From positions 33,713,541-33,777,540 of the forward strand of contig BTRK01000004.1 of the NCBI GenBank assembly GCA_036245805.1: a stretch of 64,000 nucleotides of DNA, given 5' to 3'. Origin of the DNA: Pristionchus mayeri (taxonomy: Eukaryota; Nematoda; Chromadorea; Rhabditida; Neodiplogasteridae). The notes below the pieces were generated by a model that searched no databases, was not told the origin of the DNA, and worked only from the letters and a program-made list of their open reading frames with translations. Position 1 is the first letter of the stretch, and every line of letters begins with the position of its first letter. Shown piece after piece: positions 35,201-47,411 of this stretch. A program made the position numbers and the translations under genes.

Positions 35201-35806
35201 ATAAGTGTAAGTCTGATGGTTGAGGAACAGAAGTGCCGATTTCGGGTATTTAGCAACCATCACTTCGCTGTACACGGCACTAACTTTTCCCTTATCCGTC
35301 ATATTTCGAGACATTTTCCAAGTAGGGAAATATAGTCTGTCTTCGAACTCATGACGACGAATGTCTTTAACTGCAACAACACATTTCAGAGTGTTTGAAG
35401 TAGAATATAACATAATCGAAGCTTTCTCACTATAGCGGACAGTGCATAGCTCATCAATATACTGAGGAGATATATGCCGTCGAACCACATTCACAGCATC
35501 TTTGAAGTGTCAGCGTGAAAGTTATCGCTGAATTCCAGCATCACGGGAGTTGTCGGAACAGGATCAGTGACCTGGAGAAACAAGTGGTTTAATTATACAA
35601 TTTAGCAATGAACGTCTGTATCTCTTCTAAAAAGTGCAATGGGTTGAGGGATACTTACTTCATGGATCACAGTTCTGGTGACAGTCTCGAAGATGGTCTC
35701 GATGGTTGTGCGAGGTGCAGGAGAGAGACGGGCAGATGCACACAACTCCGTTAGGAGAAGGGAAAGAGAAAGGGAGGGAAGGCGCATCTGTAGGAGGGCT
35801 CTCATG

Positions 35807-35856
35807 CAACTGATGGCCCCTGTCTCGAATCGGGGACATTTATAAGGGCAGAAAGG
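35807..35856 (-). promoter_or_regulatory. Core promoter of lipocalin D
   Basis: On the minus strand: GACCCCGCCCCTTTC, then CTTATAAATG (TATA start at 35844), then CATCAGTTG starting at 35815, again 29 bp, and ATG at 35787. The promoter is intact although the gene is dead. It is divergent from lipocalin E about 500 bp away. Confidence 0.68.
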
Positions 35857-36295
35857 GGCGGGGTCGGGAGTAGGCGCGATATAATAGGTGAGAGAAGAAG
35901 TGAGAAATCTTCTCACTGTAGATCAATAGATGAGATTTCTGGCAGTTGTTGAAGACCATATAATAGGGTGAATTGCCTGCTGTCGATGTAGAAATTACCT
36001 TCAAGGGCGTAATGTCCCGGTTGTCCTAACATATCATCTGAAATATCAACTTTATCAATGTAGACTGGATTGCCCGATCGTTTTTTTTTATGATGGGCGA
36101 AACAGCAAGCATGAGGTCAACAATTATGTTTAATTTAGTATTGCGGTTTTTATATATTTTTCGAATGATATATCGAGTTAATACCCATGAAAACCACAGG
36201 TCTCATATGCTACCCATTCCAATCTCCAGTATAATACTCGTCGCAACTCGTCCCTCTGGCAAAGATTTGTCAGATCGACTACCGCTTTCTCCTGA

Positions 36296-36350
36296 CTCCG
36301 CCCCTTTCCTGGCACTATACAAGCCCCTCAATCACGGCCGAAAGCATCAG
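36296..36350 (+). promoter_or_regulatory. Core promoter of lipocalin E
   Basis: ACTCCGCCCCTTTC (about 36295-36308), TATACAA at 36316 and CATCAG at 36345 (29 bp on), followed by TTTCC instead of TTG. The ATG is at 36390. Confidence 0.65.
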
Positions 36351-36389
36351 TTTCCAGTCCACCTCCACCCCACTAGTCCACCATTCCAC

Positions 36390-37219
36390 ATGCGCCATCT
36401 CCCTATCTACCTTATCCTCCTCCCCTTTGTCTCCTCTTCTTCCCATCTCCTATCATTTCTTGCGGATTTCGAAGAAGTAATGAAAGCCGAAGGCAGTCTT
36501 CCCCAATCGCTAGTCCAGAACTTGGATCTGAACAAGATGATGGGATGGTGGTATGAGGGAATCTACTCTCCCTATTCTACCGACGAACGATGCGTCTCCT
36601 ACTACTGTGAGCTACTAATTTCTTTTAATGTTTTTCCTTATCCTGACCGCAACATAAGTTAATCCCGTTACTCTTGTTCAGTTGGCGGGCTTAACAATGC
36701 GCCTTCCTTCGGCTTCATCAAGAAATACACGAAGGCCCTCAAGCAAGGAAGAAAGCGATCGGAAGCCCGGAAAATTCGAGTTGAGAGCATCGGCTTGGGC
36801 AGAGGATTTAAATCCAATGCAACCATTCTGCTCCAGCATCCTTTTGATTCTGATAACGAAATTGGTAAGCTCTTCTATATCATTTATTGCATAATAGTAA
36901 ACAAAGTGAAAGTGCCTATTCAGTTGAAGTCTACAAACTCGGGCCTGTAGTGTCCAATGCTAAGGGATTCCCTCAGTACGAGTACGTTGTGGCTTCGAAT
37001 TGGTCGAATTATCCGGTTACTGTCCTGGTGAGAGATCGAGACGTGTTCAAGAAGCGATATGAGGTAAGTAGTAGTAAAGGGATGGGCATGGTTTTGATGA
37101 TTCATTCCTTGTTCAGTGTTGTCATGAATTGGCTCAACGACGAACTCTTCAGTGAAAGATTCGTCAAAATAAACAGACAATACGGAATGGTCAAACCGTG
37201 TTCTTACGAAGCCTGTTGA
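36390..37219 (+). CDS. Secreted lipocalin E
   Basis: Exons 36390-36606, 36682-36864 and 36924 onward. A signal peptide (MRHLPIYLILLPFVSSS) precedes LNKMMGWWYEGIYSPYS, a clear lipocalin G-x-W signature, then DERCVSYY. Exon 2 has FGFIKKYTKALKQG, and exon 3 has VYKLGPVVSNAKGFPQYEY, LVRDRDVFKKRYE and the C-terminal SYEAC. Where paralogues have the last intron, 37064-37117 is 54 bp that looks like an intron (GTAAGT...TTGTTCAG) but splicing at those signals removes 53 bases and shifts the frame. Read through, it adds 18 residues in frame and reaches the conserved end (VVMNWLNDELF). So the segment is probably retained as coding, or the copy is faulty. Confidence 0.78.
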
Positions 37220-37479
37220 AATTGTTGCCTTAATGCTTCTTTGTTCGATAAATGATATGTGCTTATTGTATGTAATAATACACATTTATCGTTAGTTATA
37301 GATATGAGGATTTAGTTTCTTCACAAAGCGTTCGAAATGAAATATATATGTGATAGTACATATGCCAGCAAGTCACGTCATTCCTCGGGGTAGAGAGAGA
37401 TATATGAGACAGAGTCCAATGTGCTTGTTCGAGACCGACTTGAAAATCTCAGTGAGCAATGTTGTAAAGACAGCGTCGA

Positions 37480-38206
37480 CATTCGAGCTGTCCAGGGCAG
37501 ATGTCTCTGTAATTCAAACTTCAAAATACGAGCTCACTATTACAAATCAGATTATTTTCCGAGGAACGATAAATTGTTCTCCATATCAAACATCTTCGCT
37601 TCATAAGTTTAAACTGCCCGGAGCGATCGGAGGTCCGTTTTGTTCCCTACCAGCATAATGGAAACATTAATATCCAAGTGATCGCTCATTTCGGTCAACC
37701 AACGTCCGACATTTTCGAATGAACTGTGCTTTGCTGAAATGCAGAAACTGCCCATAGGTGGCGGAAAAATCAATCATTTAATTGTGAGCAGTTTGGAGTG
37801 CATTTGATTGTGTATTTTTTGGGCAATTGTTTCAATAATTACAAAAATTGTTCCTGCAAACTTAATATCATAAACGAGCAAAGCACCGAAAGCGCCTCTG
37901 TAGTATCCATAGGCTATTCCCCTGAATCGTTCTTGTTCGGCAATATCCCAAATTATAGCCATCACAGTTTTCCCTTTGACCTGAAGCAGTGCAACTATTT
38001 TGATAGCCGTCATTACTAAATAATCAGATATTTTTGAACATTTCAGATTGATCTTAGCAAAATGGTGATTGTGCTCGTATATATTAGCTCAATGCTTCGA
38101 GTTGCAAATTCTACTCCGATCGTCGGAAGCGTATCAAGTTCGAATTCGTTATTCGCGAATCGAGTAACAAGTCTCTTGCCAACTCCGGAGTCTCCGATGA
38201 GCACAA
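37480..38206 (-). pseudogene. Rab11-like pseudogene D
   Basis: G1 exon (38206-38080): [20 protein letters not shown], then [12 protein letters not shown], with its donor changed from GT to CT. Next exon has the G3 motif altered from DTAGQE to DIAEQE and again no donor. The G4 exon keeps [13 protein letters not shown], then a TAA stop in place of the Pro of the AVPTDEAK motif. The G5 exon has ETSALDSSNVDAVF. No Cys-Cys tail is found. Several independent lesions make this a true pseudogene. Confidence 0.85.
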
Positions 38207-38601
38207 CTAAACAGATATTAAATCTGGTAAGCACTGTTAACTTCATTTTCAATATCTCCTGATAGCTAATAGTATGCACATAAATGATCCATTACGAATT
38301 CGTTAAATTCTCTCATTCATTTTATTAATGTGCCTTGCATCGGCAAATGTAAAGCTGTAATTCAATTACCCTTGAAATGATAGTCATAGTTATCATTGCT
38401 CGAAACCATCTATGTCGAATAGTCGCGCTATAATAAATCGCAAGACAGTTTTCAAATTGATTCAGAGTGCTCCAGCTCGGCCAGAGGGCGCGCCATAATG
38501 AGCGTGCCAACCACTTCCAGTCTCGTTCATTGAGCTTTACTTATTGTAAACTTAGCATGCCCCGTGGCTTAGCACCAATACGATTGAATACTTGATGTAA
38601 G

Positions 38602-38657
38602 CTCCGCCCCTTTTGGACCCTCTATAAGCCCTTGATCGACGCAGAAACCATCAGTTG
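38602..38657 (+). promoter_or_regulatory. Core promoter of Thr-rich gene 3
   Basis: CTCCGCCCC (38602-38610), TATAAG at 38623 and CATCAGTTG at 38649 (26 bp after the TATA start); ATG at 38684. Confidence 0.7.
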
Positions 38658-38683
38658 TCTGTTGCCCAGTCTCTGGTATCCCG

Positions 38684-39662
38684 ATGCATCTGCTCTCCCT
38701 CTCCCTTCTCCTTGTCGCATCGCCTTCACTGGCTAGAATGCTGCCTCCTAGCTACGATGATGGTCAAATACTCGTGGAGGTACCTAACACCGATATCGGG
38801 AACTTTCGAAAGGGGTTCCCTCCCACAACCATTGAGACCATCGTTGACACTTCGACTGTCGTTCCTGAAGTGAGAGTGCTTGGTATTTTTTTAGTCTTTT
38901 TCTTTTCTCTTGAGCTTAGAATAAACGCATATCCTATATCCTATCTACTACTGATTAATTTCAACTGAATTCAGGCCACTAAATACGTTCCAAGCGAGTC
39001 ATTCGCCGACCTTCCCCAGTTCGACGATCCGCGTACAACCATCGATGCTCCACCGGAGCCAATCACCTGGAGCACCGATCGGCCTCTCTCTGAGATCGAC
39101 TCTATCACCACTACTGAAACCCCCTACGAAACCTCGACTGCCATTCAAGATGTGAGTGTTCATTGCATTCATAATTTGTTGTTATCGACCCCTCCGCACA
39201 AAAGTTGTACAATTTGCAACTGCTCATACGATCCTTATTCAGGCCACTGAATCCACTTCTACCAACTGTGACTGTTCGTGTGAGACTAGCACTACCGACT
39301 TCGATCAGTTGCCCACAATCATCGAGCCAGTAGTGGAGACAGTTTCGATGGAAGTTCCTCAGTCTACCTCCGGAACTGTCCCGAACACGTCCATCCACAC
39401 CGTCGAGGAACCCGCCACCAGAACTGCTGTTAATGAAGTGAGTCATAGATACATTTTCCAGCTTTATTAGATCCACAGCTTGAATAACCAAAAACTCCTT
39501 AACTCACTACTCATTAGAAGGGAATATATAGTTTATGAAAATATGGAACACGATACAATTAAAACATCAAGAATACATTATATTCAGTCGCATCTACAAG
39601 GTGGAGAGATCAGTGGAAGAACCGGCTCTCTGCTACGTCGTCCCAATCTCTCCCACTGCTAA
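38684..39662 (+). CDS. Thr-rich secreted protein 3, membrane exon lost
   Basis: Exons 38684-38869, 38975-39151, 39243-39437 (all phase 0), then a tail exon from 39588. Exon 1 has a signal peptide (MHLLSLSLLLVASPSLA) and PPTTIETIVDTSTVVPE; exons 2 and 3 are Thr/Ser/Pro/Glu-rich modules with LPQFDDPRTTID and related motifs and CDCSCET. In gene 4 (51113-52532) a membrane exon ending in phase 2 precedes the tail. Here that exon is absent, so the tail exon is joined one frame off: it reads SHLQGGEISGRTGSLLRRPN and stops at 39660-39662, while the old tail frame (RIYKVERSVEEPALCYVV) stays open to 39735. The product should be secreted rather than anchored. A pseudogene is possible. Confidence 0.7.
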
Positions 39663-39735
39663 CGAGAACTCCGAAAGCAGCTACCTGCAGGACAATGTTC
39701 GCATCGTGGAGAACACGCTCTCACTGGGTTATTAA

Positions 39736-40139
39736 TTGTTGCCCTGTTGCCCCATTCAGAATATTGTGCCAGTGTCCAGATAGATTACCACGTTGGCAAA
39801 CAATTTAGGCAAAGTATTGACAGGATTTCAAAAAGAGATGTATGTGTTTCTACTGTTTTTACCGATAAACTATTTTTCGGCAGAAGTTATAAGATAACCC
39901 AGCAGTCAGTGATTTACTAAATTGTGGCTTTGATTCTGAAAGCTTCGTAACATACGCATGAAAAAAAAATCCGAAGAATTCAAAGCTCATTTTTAGAACA
40001 GGATCTGAATATGGTTGAGACTCAGCAGCATTGATTCTTTTGAGTCTTCTCTAATGCAGCAATGTCGATGCCGGATCAGGGTGTGGGAGTGACACCTGCA
40101 ACTTAAATGCAATACCGCAATTCAACTATTTCACATACT
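39736..40139. other. Intergenic with decayed Rab tail
   Basis: On the minus strand around 40035-40105 there is a former last Rab exon: GIDIAALEKTQKNQCC and stop, with a TGA upstream in the same frame where the intact gene has TCA. It belongs to Rab B but is cut off from it. Otherwise nothing is seen. Confidence 0.6.
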
Positions 40140-41190
<1,051 letters not shown>

Positions 41191-41739
41191 CTTCATTTGA
41201 ATATTTGTGATGGAATGAAAAAGGATGAAGACGCTGTTCGGAGCAGTGAATAGCAGTTGATAGTGGTGGCACCACGAGCCGATTCCGAGTCCTATAAATA
41301 GGGAAAAGGGTCAGGGAGGATAGATAAGCACTCATTCCCTAGCCTTTCACGTTATTGGAAAGGAACGAGTGGTTTCGTAATGCTCCTGACTCATATTCTC
41401 CCAACTGCCTACTTGGGAGAAAGGGAAAGAGGAACATCAACGAAATGGAATCAGAGTCTGAGCTATGACGACCAATTCACAAGGCAAGGAATATATATAT
41501 ATTTTCTCAAAATGCTATCAACTCTGATATTAAGCAAAGCACTGTTGCCTGCCTAAACATAACTTTTGCCAACTTAGAGGACCATGTTGTCAAATCATTT
41601 AGCCGAAGTGTATTGAGGGTATCCGAATTAGTTTTAAGATAAACATGTATTAGTCGAAATTGAGAATTCGCAATATTTTTAATGCAAAGCATGCTATCTG
41701 AGTATCTGTAGATATTTCTGTCACTCAGAGATGAAATAT
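41191..41739. other. 5' flank of Rab B; no gene seen
   Basis: It contains a palindromic TATA-like CCTATAAATAGG at about 41292 and AT-rich sequence with a short TA repeat near 41490. No exon or repeat family is recognised before the foldback element at 41740. Confidence 0.45.
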
Positions 41740-42739
41740 GATAGCGTTTCCTAAAAATCGAGCAAATTGAACGAGGTTTGGCAAAGCAAAAAAAGTCGAT
41801 TCTCTGATTTCGTGTCAATTGGGGTTTTCGAGGGTGCTGATGACGATAGGCATATTTGTTTTGCACATGGACTATCAGTTGGCTCCAGATGACGTTGCGT
41901 CGAATTTACATTTTCATGCTTTCCACAGCTCTTTAGTGCGCTAAAATTAGTCGAACAAGTTTTCTGGGGTAGAATTTTATGACGAACACGTCTGTCTAGT
42001 TCATTTATTATGATTTTGTAATTAAAAAATTAAAATGCAACTTTTCGCTGCCTTAACCCCGAGCTTAGCAAATACAAGGGTAGAACCGCCGTGGCGAGAG
42101 GATTCCAAATCTATAATTTTATCTAATTGCGACATCAAACTTTCGAGAAAACATATAAACAGTGCGCCATTTGAGCCTGATTTTGAGTGGTTTCGTCCGA
42201 TTTTCCTCCTTCATTTGACCTCAGACCCTCTGGCAGTCGCCTCCTCTGCCTCACTTGTAAACCCCCTGGCAGTTTCGCTCCTTTGCATCATCCATAAACG
42301 CATTCTCAGCTGTTTCGAGTGCACAATTATTAAGTTCTCTCAAAAGTTTGATGTCGTAATTAAATAAAATTAGAGATTTGGAATCCTCTCGCCACTGCGG
42401 TTCTACCCATGTATTTGCTAAGCTCGGGATTGAGGCAGCGAAAAGTTGCATTTTAATTTTTTAATTACAAAATCATAATAAATGAACTAGACAGGCGTGT
42501 TCGTCATTAAATTCTACCCCAGAAAACTTGTTCGACTAATTTTAGCGCACTAAAGAGCTGTGGAAAGCATGAAAATGTAAATTCGACGCAACGTCATCTG
42601 GAGCCAACTGATAGTCCATGAGCAAAACAAATGTGTCTATCGTCTTCAGCACCCTCGAAAACCCCAATTGACACGAAATAAGAGAATCGACTTTTTTTTG
42701 CTGTGCCAACCTTTGTTCGGTTCTTAGGCAAAAGGTCTC
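41740..42739. mobile_element. Foldback element, family B copy 1 (1000 bp)
   Basis: Imperfect inverted arms of about 490 bp centre near 42243. Ends read GATAGCGTTTCCTAA and the complement of GAGACCTTTTGCCTAAG; ATAT flanks both sides (41736-41739, 42740-42743). Arms share with copy 2 the stretch TTGGGGTTTTC ... GTTGGCTCCAGATG. No transposase is seen. Confidence 0.83.
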
Positions 42740-42835
42740 ATATCTAGGAATCGTGAATCTGAATAAATTTCAGAATTTTCAGAACCAAGCCCTACAAAAA
42801 AGAGTATCTCATGGGAAATAAATTTGGATATTCAC

Positions 42836-43330
42836 TCAGCAACACATCTTCTTTTGAATCTTCTCAGATACACAAATACTGAGAGATTTGGAGCTATGTA
42901 CACTTGAAAAGAATCAACACCGATTCAAGCACCAATGAACAACATGCCTCAGTATAAATTCGTGTCTCCCCTTGTTCATCTTGTGCGCTTGTTCAGGACA
43001 GTCTTAAAAATCTCTAAAAAAGGTCAACAAGCGTTGTCAGTGAACAGTGCTGTAAATGTTGCCTCAACGTTCGTACTGTTCAAGGCAGAAGGTCCTGTAA
43101 TTCATGACATTCAGAAATGTGAATTCGAAATGGCAAAAGATTATATGCATTACCGAAGAACGAGCGATTGCTTTCCACAACATACTGCTTTGTTTCTTCA
43201 TTTTTAACTGCCTGGAGAGGTGGGAGATCGGAGTGGTGAAGAGAAACATTGTGCTGATTCGTAAAAGGAACTCAAGAAATCCGTCTGTTATGCTCGTACG
43301 TAGTCTACGAGGTGCATGGCCGATGATAAG
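42836..43330 (-). pseudogene. Rab11-like pseudogene E
   Basis: Minus-strand remains: a degraded G4 exon (LPPLQAVKNEETKQYVVESN against [18 protein letters not shown]), a G5-type exon (PSALNSTNVEATFTALF, ending early at a TGA) and a tail reading SEKIQKKMCC and stop at 42836. No G1-G3 exons remain. It lies just beyond foldback B1. Confidence 0.75.
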
Positions 43331-43989
43331 CGTTTCTGCAAGGTGCATTCACCGTGATAATACGTGGATTGAAGGTATCGGATGACTAAATGATCGGGAC
43401 GATGGACAAAGGATCAAGCCTCTCACACCACATCACATGTTGTCAAGCATATTTTATGGCGGAGAAGGAAGCTGTTCAAGAAATACGAATGATCGTAAAT
43501 ATTAACACAAATCTCACATACGTCTATGGTTGCAGTAAAGGGCACTACTCGGCTACATTGGGTGAAATATGATCAATGAATCGTGCTCTTCTATCAGATG
43601 TCAATGGATTATCTTATCACTGATTGCACCGAAGCGCGCACATTTACGCACTCAGCGTCTGCGAACAGTATGAAGTATGCATTTGAGCACTAAAATGCTT
43701 GAACATGATCATTATTAACTATGGAACTTCGGTCAATATTTTAGTAAAAGCCTAACAAAACGTGTTGTTAGGGTTCTCTGAATTCCCTACTCCACATCTG
43801 ATTCTCGATCTCTTATCGTCCCTGCCCTAGAATGTGATCGACGGCCCATGATCTTTCGCCCAATTTTGAACGATAAGTGACGCTTGGCCTACGCCATAAG
43901 CACAGATCGAAAACCCCATAGGGAATATAAAAAGGGGTGGCGCTGACGTCCAACTACAACTTGTGTCTGAGAAGGCATAGTGGAAGATC
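43331..43989. other. Intergenic, with TATA box for the F-box-like pseudogene
   Basis: No gene is seen until the TATAAAA at 43926-43932, which lies 64 bp before the ATG of the first exon at 43990. The matching region at 59693-59700 on the other strand has the same TATAAAA placement. Confidence 0.5.
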
Positions 43990-44145
43990 ATGCGGATTGG
44001 AGAGGACACCGTGCTAGTCAACATCACAAACAGCAGAGATAGAAAACGACGATGGACGAGTGGTAAGTGGTGCTATGATAACAGTGTTTTTCATTAGAAT
44101 ATCGTTTTTTTCGAGATGGAACCTTTAGAAAAATACTAAAACATG

Positions 44146-44421
44146 CTTACAAGGAATGGCCGCGAGGGCAGTTTGGAGTTTTGGAAAGAGACCTAGCGGG
44201 ATCGAAAGAGGATCAAATTCTAAGTACTTTCTAAGTACAAATTTCGGAACATAGCCTGAGAAATTGACGGTTTTACGCCTATCCCTACTGTGAGCGCAGA
44301 CATCCACATGTGTCCTCAGCAGATATGAAAAACGTAGAAGTTCTTAGAATTTGATCCTCTTTCGATCTCGCTATGTCTCGTTCAAAAACTCCAACCTACC
44401 CTCGCGGCCTTTCCTTGTAAG
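44146..44421. repeat. MITE-like inverted repeat, 276 bp
   Basis: Arms of about 90 bp start CTTACAAGGAA(T/A)GGCCGCGA and include AGATCGAAAGAGGATCAAAT. The arms are diverged, so it is fairly old. It lies in the first intron of F-box-like copy 1, just upstream of foldback B2. No target duplication is clear. Confidence 0.8.
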
Positions 44422-44450
44422 TAGTGTCGGCAGACCTTGTTTTCATTTAT

Positions 44451-45433
44451 GAGCCCGTTTGCGTAAGAATCGGACAATCGCTGGCATCGGCCAAAAAAGT
44501 CAAATCGCTGAAACTCTGTATTTTGGGGTTTTCTTGCATGCTGAAGATGATATGCATATTCATTTTGCTCAAAGATTGATCGTTGGCTCCAGATGGCGTC
44601 ACGTCGACAACTTTTCTGAATATCTTGATTCCGGATGTCACTAAAATTAAGCGCGAATGAAGTCCGGGACAGAATTCGATGGCGATCACGCCTGTCCAAT
44701 TCATTTTTCATGATTTTAAAAAATAATTTTGTAAAATCAAACTTTTCATAGAGATGAAAGATATCGGAGAGACTACCATAGTTCGAACCCTCTTGATGAG
44801 AGGAGTCCAAATATGTGCTCAAATGTGAGAAATCACATCGCCCTAAGATTTTTGGCGGCATAAACAGAGTTTTTTGCCAGCGAAATCGGCGAGAGGCGAG
44901 AGGGAGGAGAGAAGGGAAGAGGGGAAGAGGTCAACCGAACGAGAGACTCGGGTAGATCAAGGGAAGAGACCATGCCAGTCGGCCGATTTCGCTGGCAAAA
45001 ACTCAGTTTCTGCCGCCAAAAATCTTAGGGCGATGTGCTATCTCCCATTTGAGCACATATTTGGACTCCTCTCGTCAAGAGGGTTCGAACTATGGTAGTC
45101 TCTCCGATATCTTTCATCTCTATGAAAAGTTTGATTTTACAAAATTATTTTTAAAAATCATGAAAAATGAATTGGACAGGCGTGATCGCCATCGAATTCT
45201 GTCCCGGACATCATTCGAGCTTAATTTTAGTGACCTCCAGAATCAAGATATTCAGAAAAGTTCGATTTTGACGTGGCGCCATCTGGAGCCAACGATCAAT
45301 CTTTGAGCAAAATGAATATGCCTATCATCTTCAGCATGCAAGAAAACCCCAAAATACAGAGTTTCAGCTATTTGTCTTTCTTGGCCTTTGCCAAACATTG
45401 CCAAAATTGTCCGATTCTTACGCAAACGGGCTC
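44451..45433. mobile_element. Foldback element, family B copy 2 (983 bp)
   Basis: Ends are GAGCCCGTTTGCGTAAGAAT and its complement. TTAT stands on both sides (44447-44450, 45434-45437). Arms of about 430 bp flank a purine-rich loop (GAGAGGCGAGAGGGAGGAG). The arms share with copy 1 the stretch GGGGTTTTC ... GTTGGCTCCAGATGGCG. No transposase. Confidence 0.85.
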
Positions 45434-45437
45434 TTAT

Positions 45438-45960
45438 CATGGCATTCGTACTAGCTGGTACTCAAGCTGGTAATAGCTAGTAACGTACTTGCGTACTTGC
45501 TTGTAACTCGTATGGACTCGTACTAGCGCGTGCTTTTTAGCCATCTCTGGTATAAATACGATGAGCGACTAATGCTTCCGAGTTTAGGATGTGAAATTCC
45601 CAACGTTTTTTTTTTGATAAAGAATAATAAGCTGTAACACGTGATATTTGTGTACGTGATATACGTTAATGGCCTTGTGGTTGCTTTTTTCCGAAGTATG
45701 AGGACTCGTTTTATAACCACACTGATAAATAGTTCACCTTTGCGTAGTTAAAAATTCATGTTTACTGGAGCTCCTCGCGGGGTCATAAAGTATTAGGCTC
45801 CCCTTGTTTTTATTTTCCCTATTGCTTATCACTCCATATTTGAGCGTGCTTCGCCTCCCGGTTCACTAAAAAACAGCGATAAAACCAAATTGACCCGATC
45901 ATCTCCCTTTCGGCCCTCTTAAAGTCTGTAGTTTATCAGTTTCAACCACATTTTTTCAGC
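45438..45960 (+). other. Intron/5' region of F-box-like copy 1 with degenerate GTACTAGC repeats
   Basis: From 45445 to 45535 the sequence repeats variants of GTACTAGC, GTACTTGC and CTCGTACTAG. A related set (AGTACGAG, AGTCAGTAC) lies at 59208-59290 in the other copy of the locus. Near 45935 TTTATCAGTTTC precedes the TTTTTTCAG acceptor of exon 2, again as in the other copy. Confidence 0.55.
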
Positions 45961-47411
45961 TTTCGAAATGGAGATAATGCCGCCTGTCAAATCACCGGCA
46001 TGGTCATGACAGACATCAGCTCTCCTCTCCACATATTCGGATGACCTCAACAACTACTTCAATCGTCTCTCCCCTCTCGAACTCCTAACGCGAGATCTAA
46101 TCTGGAAGATCATAGAATACGTTCCGGAGGCCGTGTTCCAGCTCAGAGCTGTGAGTGTTGGACCATTTTCACCATATTTCGGAACTCTTCGAGCAAATAC
46201 AAACAATTCCAGACCTCGCGCACTCTTCGCTCTCAAGTCGATTCCTTCGCGCTCCAGCCAGCCACAATTCCTCTCGTGAAGGAACTCGTGTTCACAGGCG
46301 CTATTTCTCGCTTCCTCTCCCCCATGCTGGATGTATCCCTATAAGAACAAGTCGGCATTGTTTGAACTCCGAATGAAGCTTCGTGAGCCTCTCCATGGCT
46401 CAAACACGACAGTCCACCGAACTCACTTTACTCTTTCGGGCCGACCAAATGTGAGGATTTTTTAAAAGATTTTTGTTGAATATGTGAGTTCTAAAACCAA
46501 AACATAATTCAGATCTACAGTTTCAAACTCAATACAATGGTCGACGTCGAGAATTCCTGGGCGCATCTTAGAGGAGCGATGGGCAGACGAATTGAGAGGG
46601 TAATATCGAATTTTAAATTGAATTTTAAAATTGGCTTACTTTCAGGCTGCCATGAAACAGTGCATAACGAAGGAAACCTTACTTACAATTTCCTCAATGT
46701 TGGATACAATCAAGATCGAGAAGCTGAAAGTCGCCAATGACAAGCTTTCATCTACTTTCGCGTGAGTTTTAATCCCCGGTTCGAGATTTCGATTGCAAAT
46801 TGTTTTTAGAAAAGTCATCACTAGAACGGTTATCAAGTGTGAAGTCGACCATCTGTTCATGAGTTTTCGCAAACTCGTCTTTCGTAAAGTGAATCCAGGT
46901 TTGAGATGAGCCATATTTGCATTAAAACGCCTTTTTAGTGGCTTTTCTCATTGATCTGTCCACGTTCGTAAAGTCGATGCATCTTTATCAATCGGAGAAG
47001 AAAACTGAATTCGAAGGATCTCGCAGATTCTTCTTCGGTTGTGAAGACATCGAATGAGCGCCAATCTTCATAGAAATGTTCTCTCGAAGACTGAGCAATC
47101 TCTGCATCGAAAACTACACCTACCCCCTCTATCTGACTCGTGATTCGGCTGATGCACTTAGAAAGGTTTGAAAAATGGAATATCATATGAACTTGAACTG
47201 TTCAGCGTCTGCCTCAAATGAAGAAGAAGTTGTGGTTCGCGAGTACCTGTGAGGCTTATCCGAATGGACTCAACTACACTGCCAACTGTCACATAGTGCA
47301 AGGTAAGAATTCGGATTGAATTGATGAAGAAAAAAAAATATTTCAGCAAGCGACAATGACCTCGGTAGCAGATTTTTCACAGGAACGATTCGTATTCGGA
47401 TTGCATCTTGA

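Larger units (their letters stand above)
31167..35787 (-). pseudogene. Lipocalin D, destroyed by two foldback elements
   Basis: Exon 1 (from 35787) has signal peptide and RTTIETIFETVTRTVIHE. Exon 2 (about 35573-35431) has VTDPVPTTPVMLEF, but the G-x-W motif reads KMLstopMW (GGA to TGA) and a frameshift follows. Exon 3 (VAVKDIRRHEFEDRLYF, KYPKSALLFLNHQTYTY) is cut at 35200-33313 by a foldback. Exon 4 (33257-33109) keeps TIQKLGPVCKNCQTPQYEY and VLVRDPSFFKQYFE. A second foldback fills the next intron, 20 bp after the donor. Exon 5 (31328-31167) is intact (WLQTRGFNEYKGKKY, SSCDYSAYS). It is a tandem paralogue of lipocalin C, whose 3' flank it shares. Confidence 0.87.
43990..47411 (+). pseudogene. 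F-box-like gene, copy 1 (dead)
   Basis: The exon order matches the intact copy at 57022-59633. Exon 1 (43990-44062) is MRIGEDTVLVNITNSRD...; exon 2 starts CTTTCGAA and contains LELLTRDLIWKIIEYVPEAV, an F-box-like helix pair. Lesions: TGG to TGA in PAWSstopQ (about 46003), an 8-bp loss after LDVS causing a shift (about 46340), and TGG to TGA in DIEstopAP (about 47057). The intron after FFFGCE is absent here. Introns are otherwise kept, so it is a DNA-level duplicate, not a retrocopy. Its first intron holds a MITE and foldback B2. The stop is at 47409-47411. Confidence 0.82.

Noticed and set aside
44382..44861. 159-residue frame in foldback B2 as a possible transposase
   Set aside because: No DDE or HTH motif, and the same DNA read in the other arm gives different breaks; it follows from long AT-rich arms.
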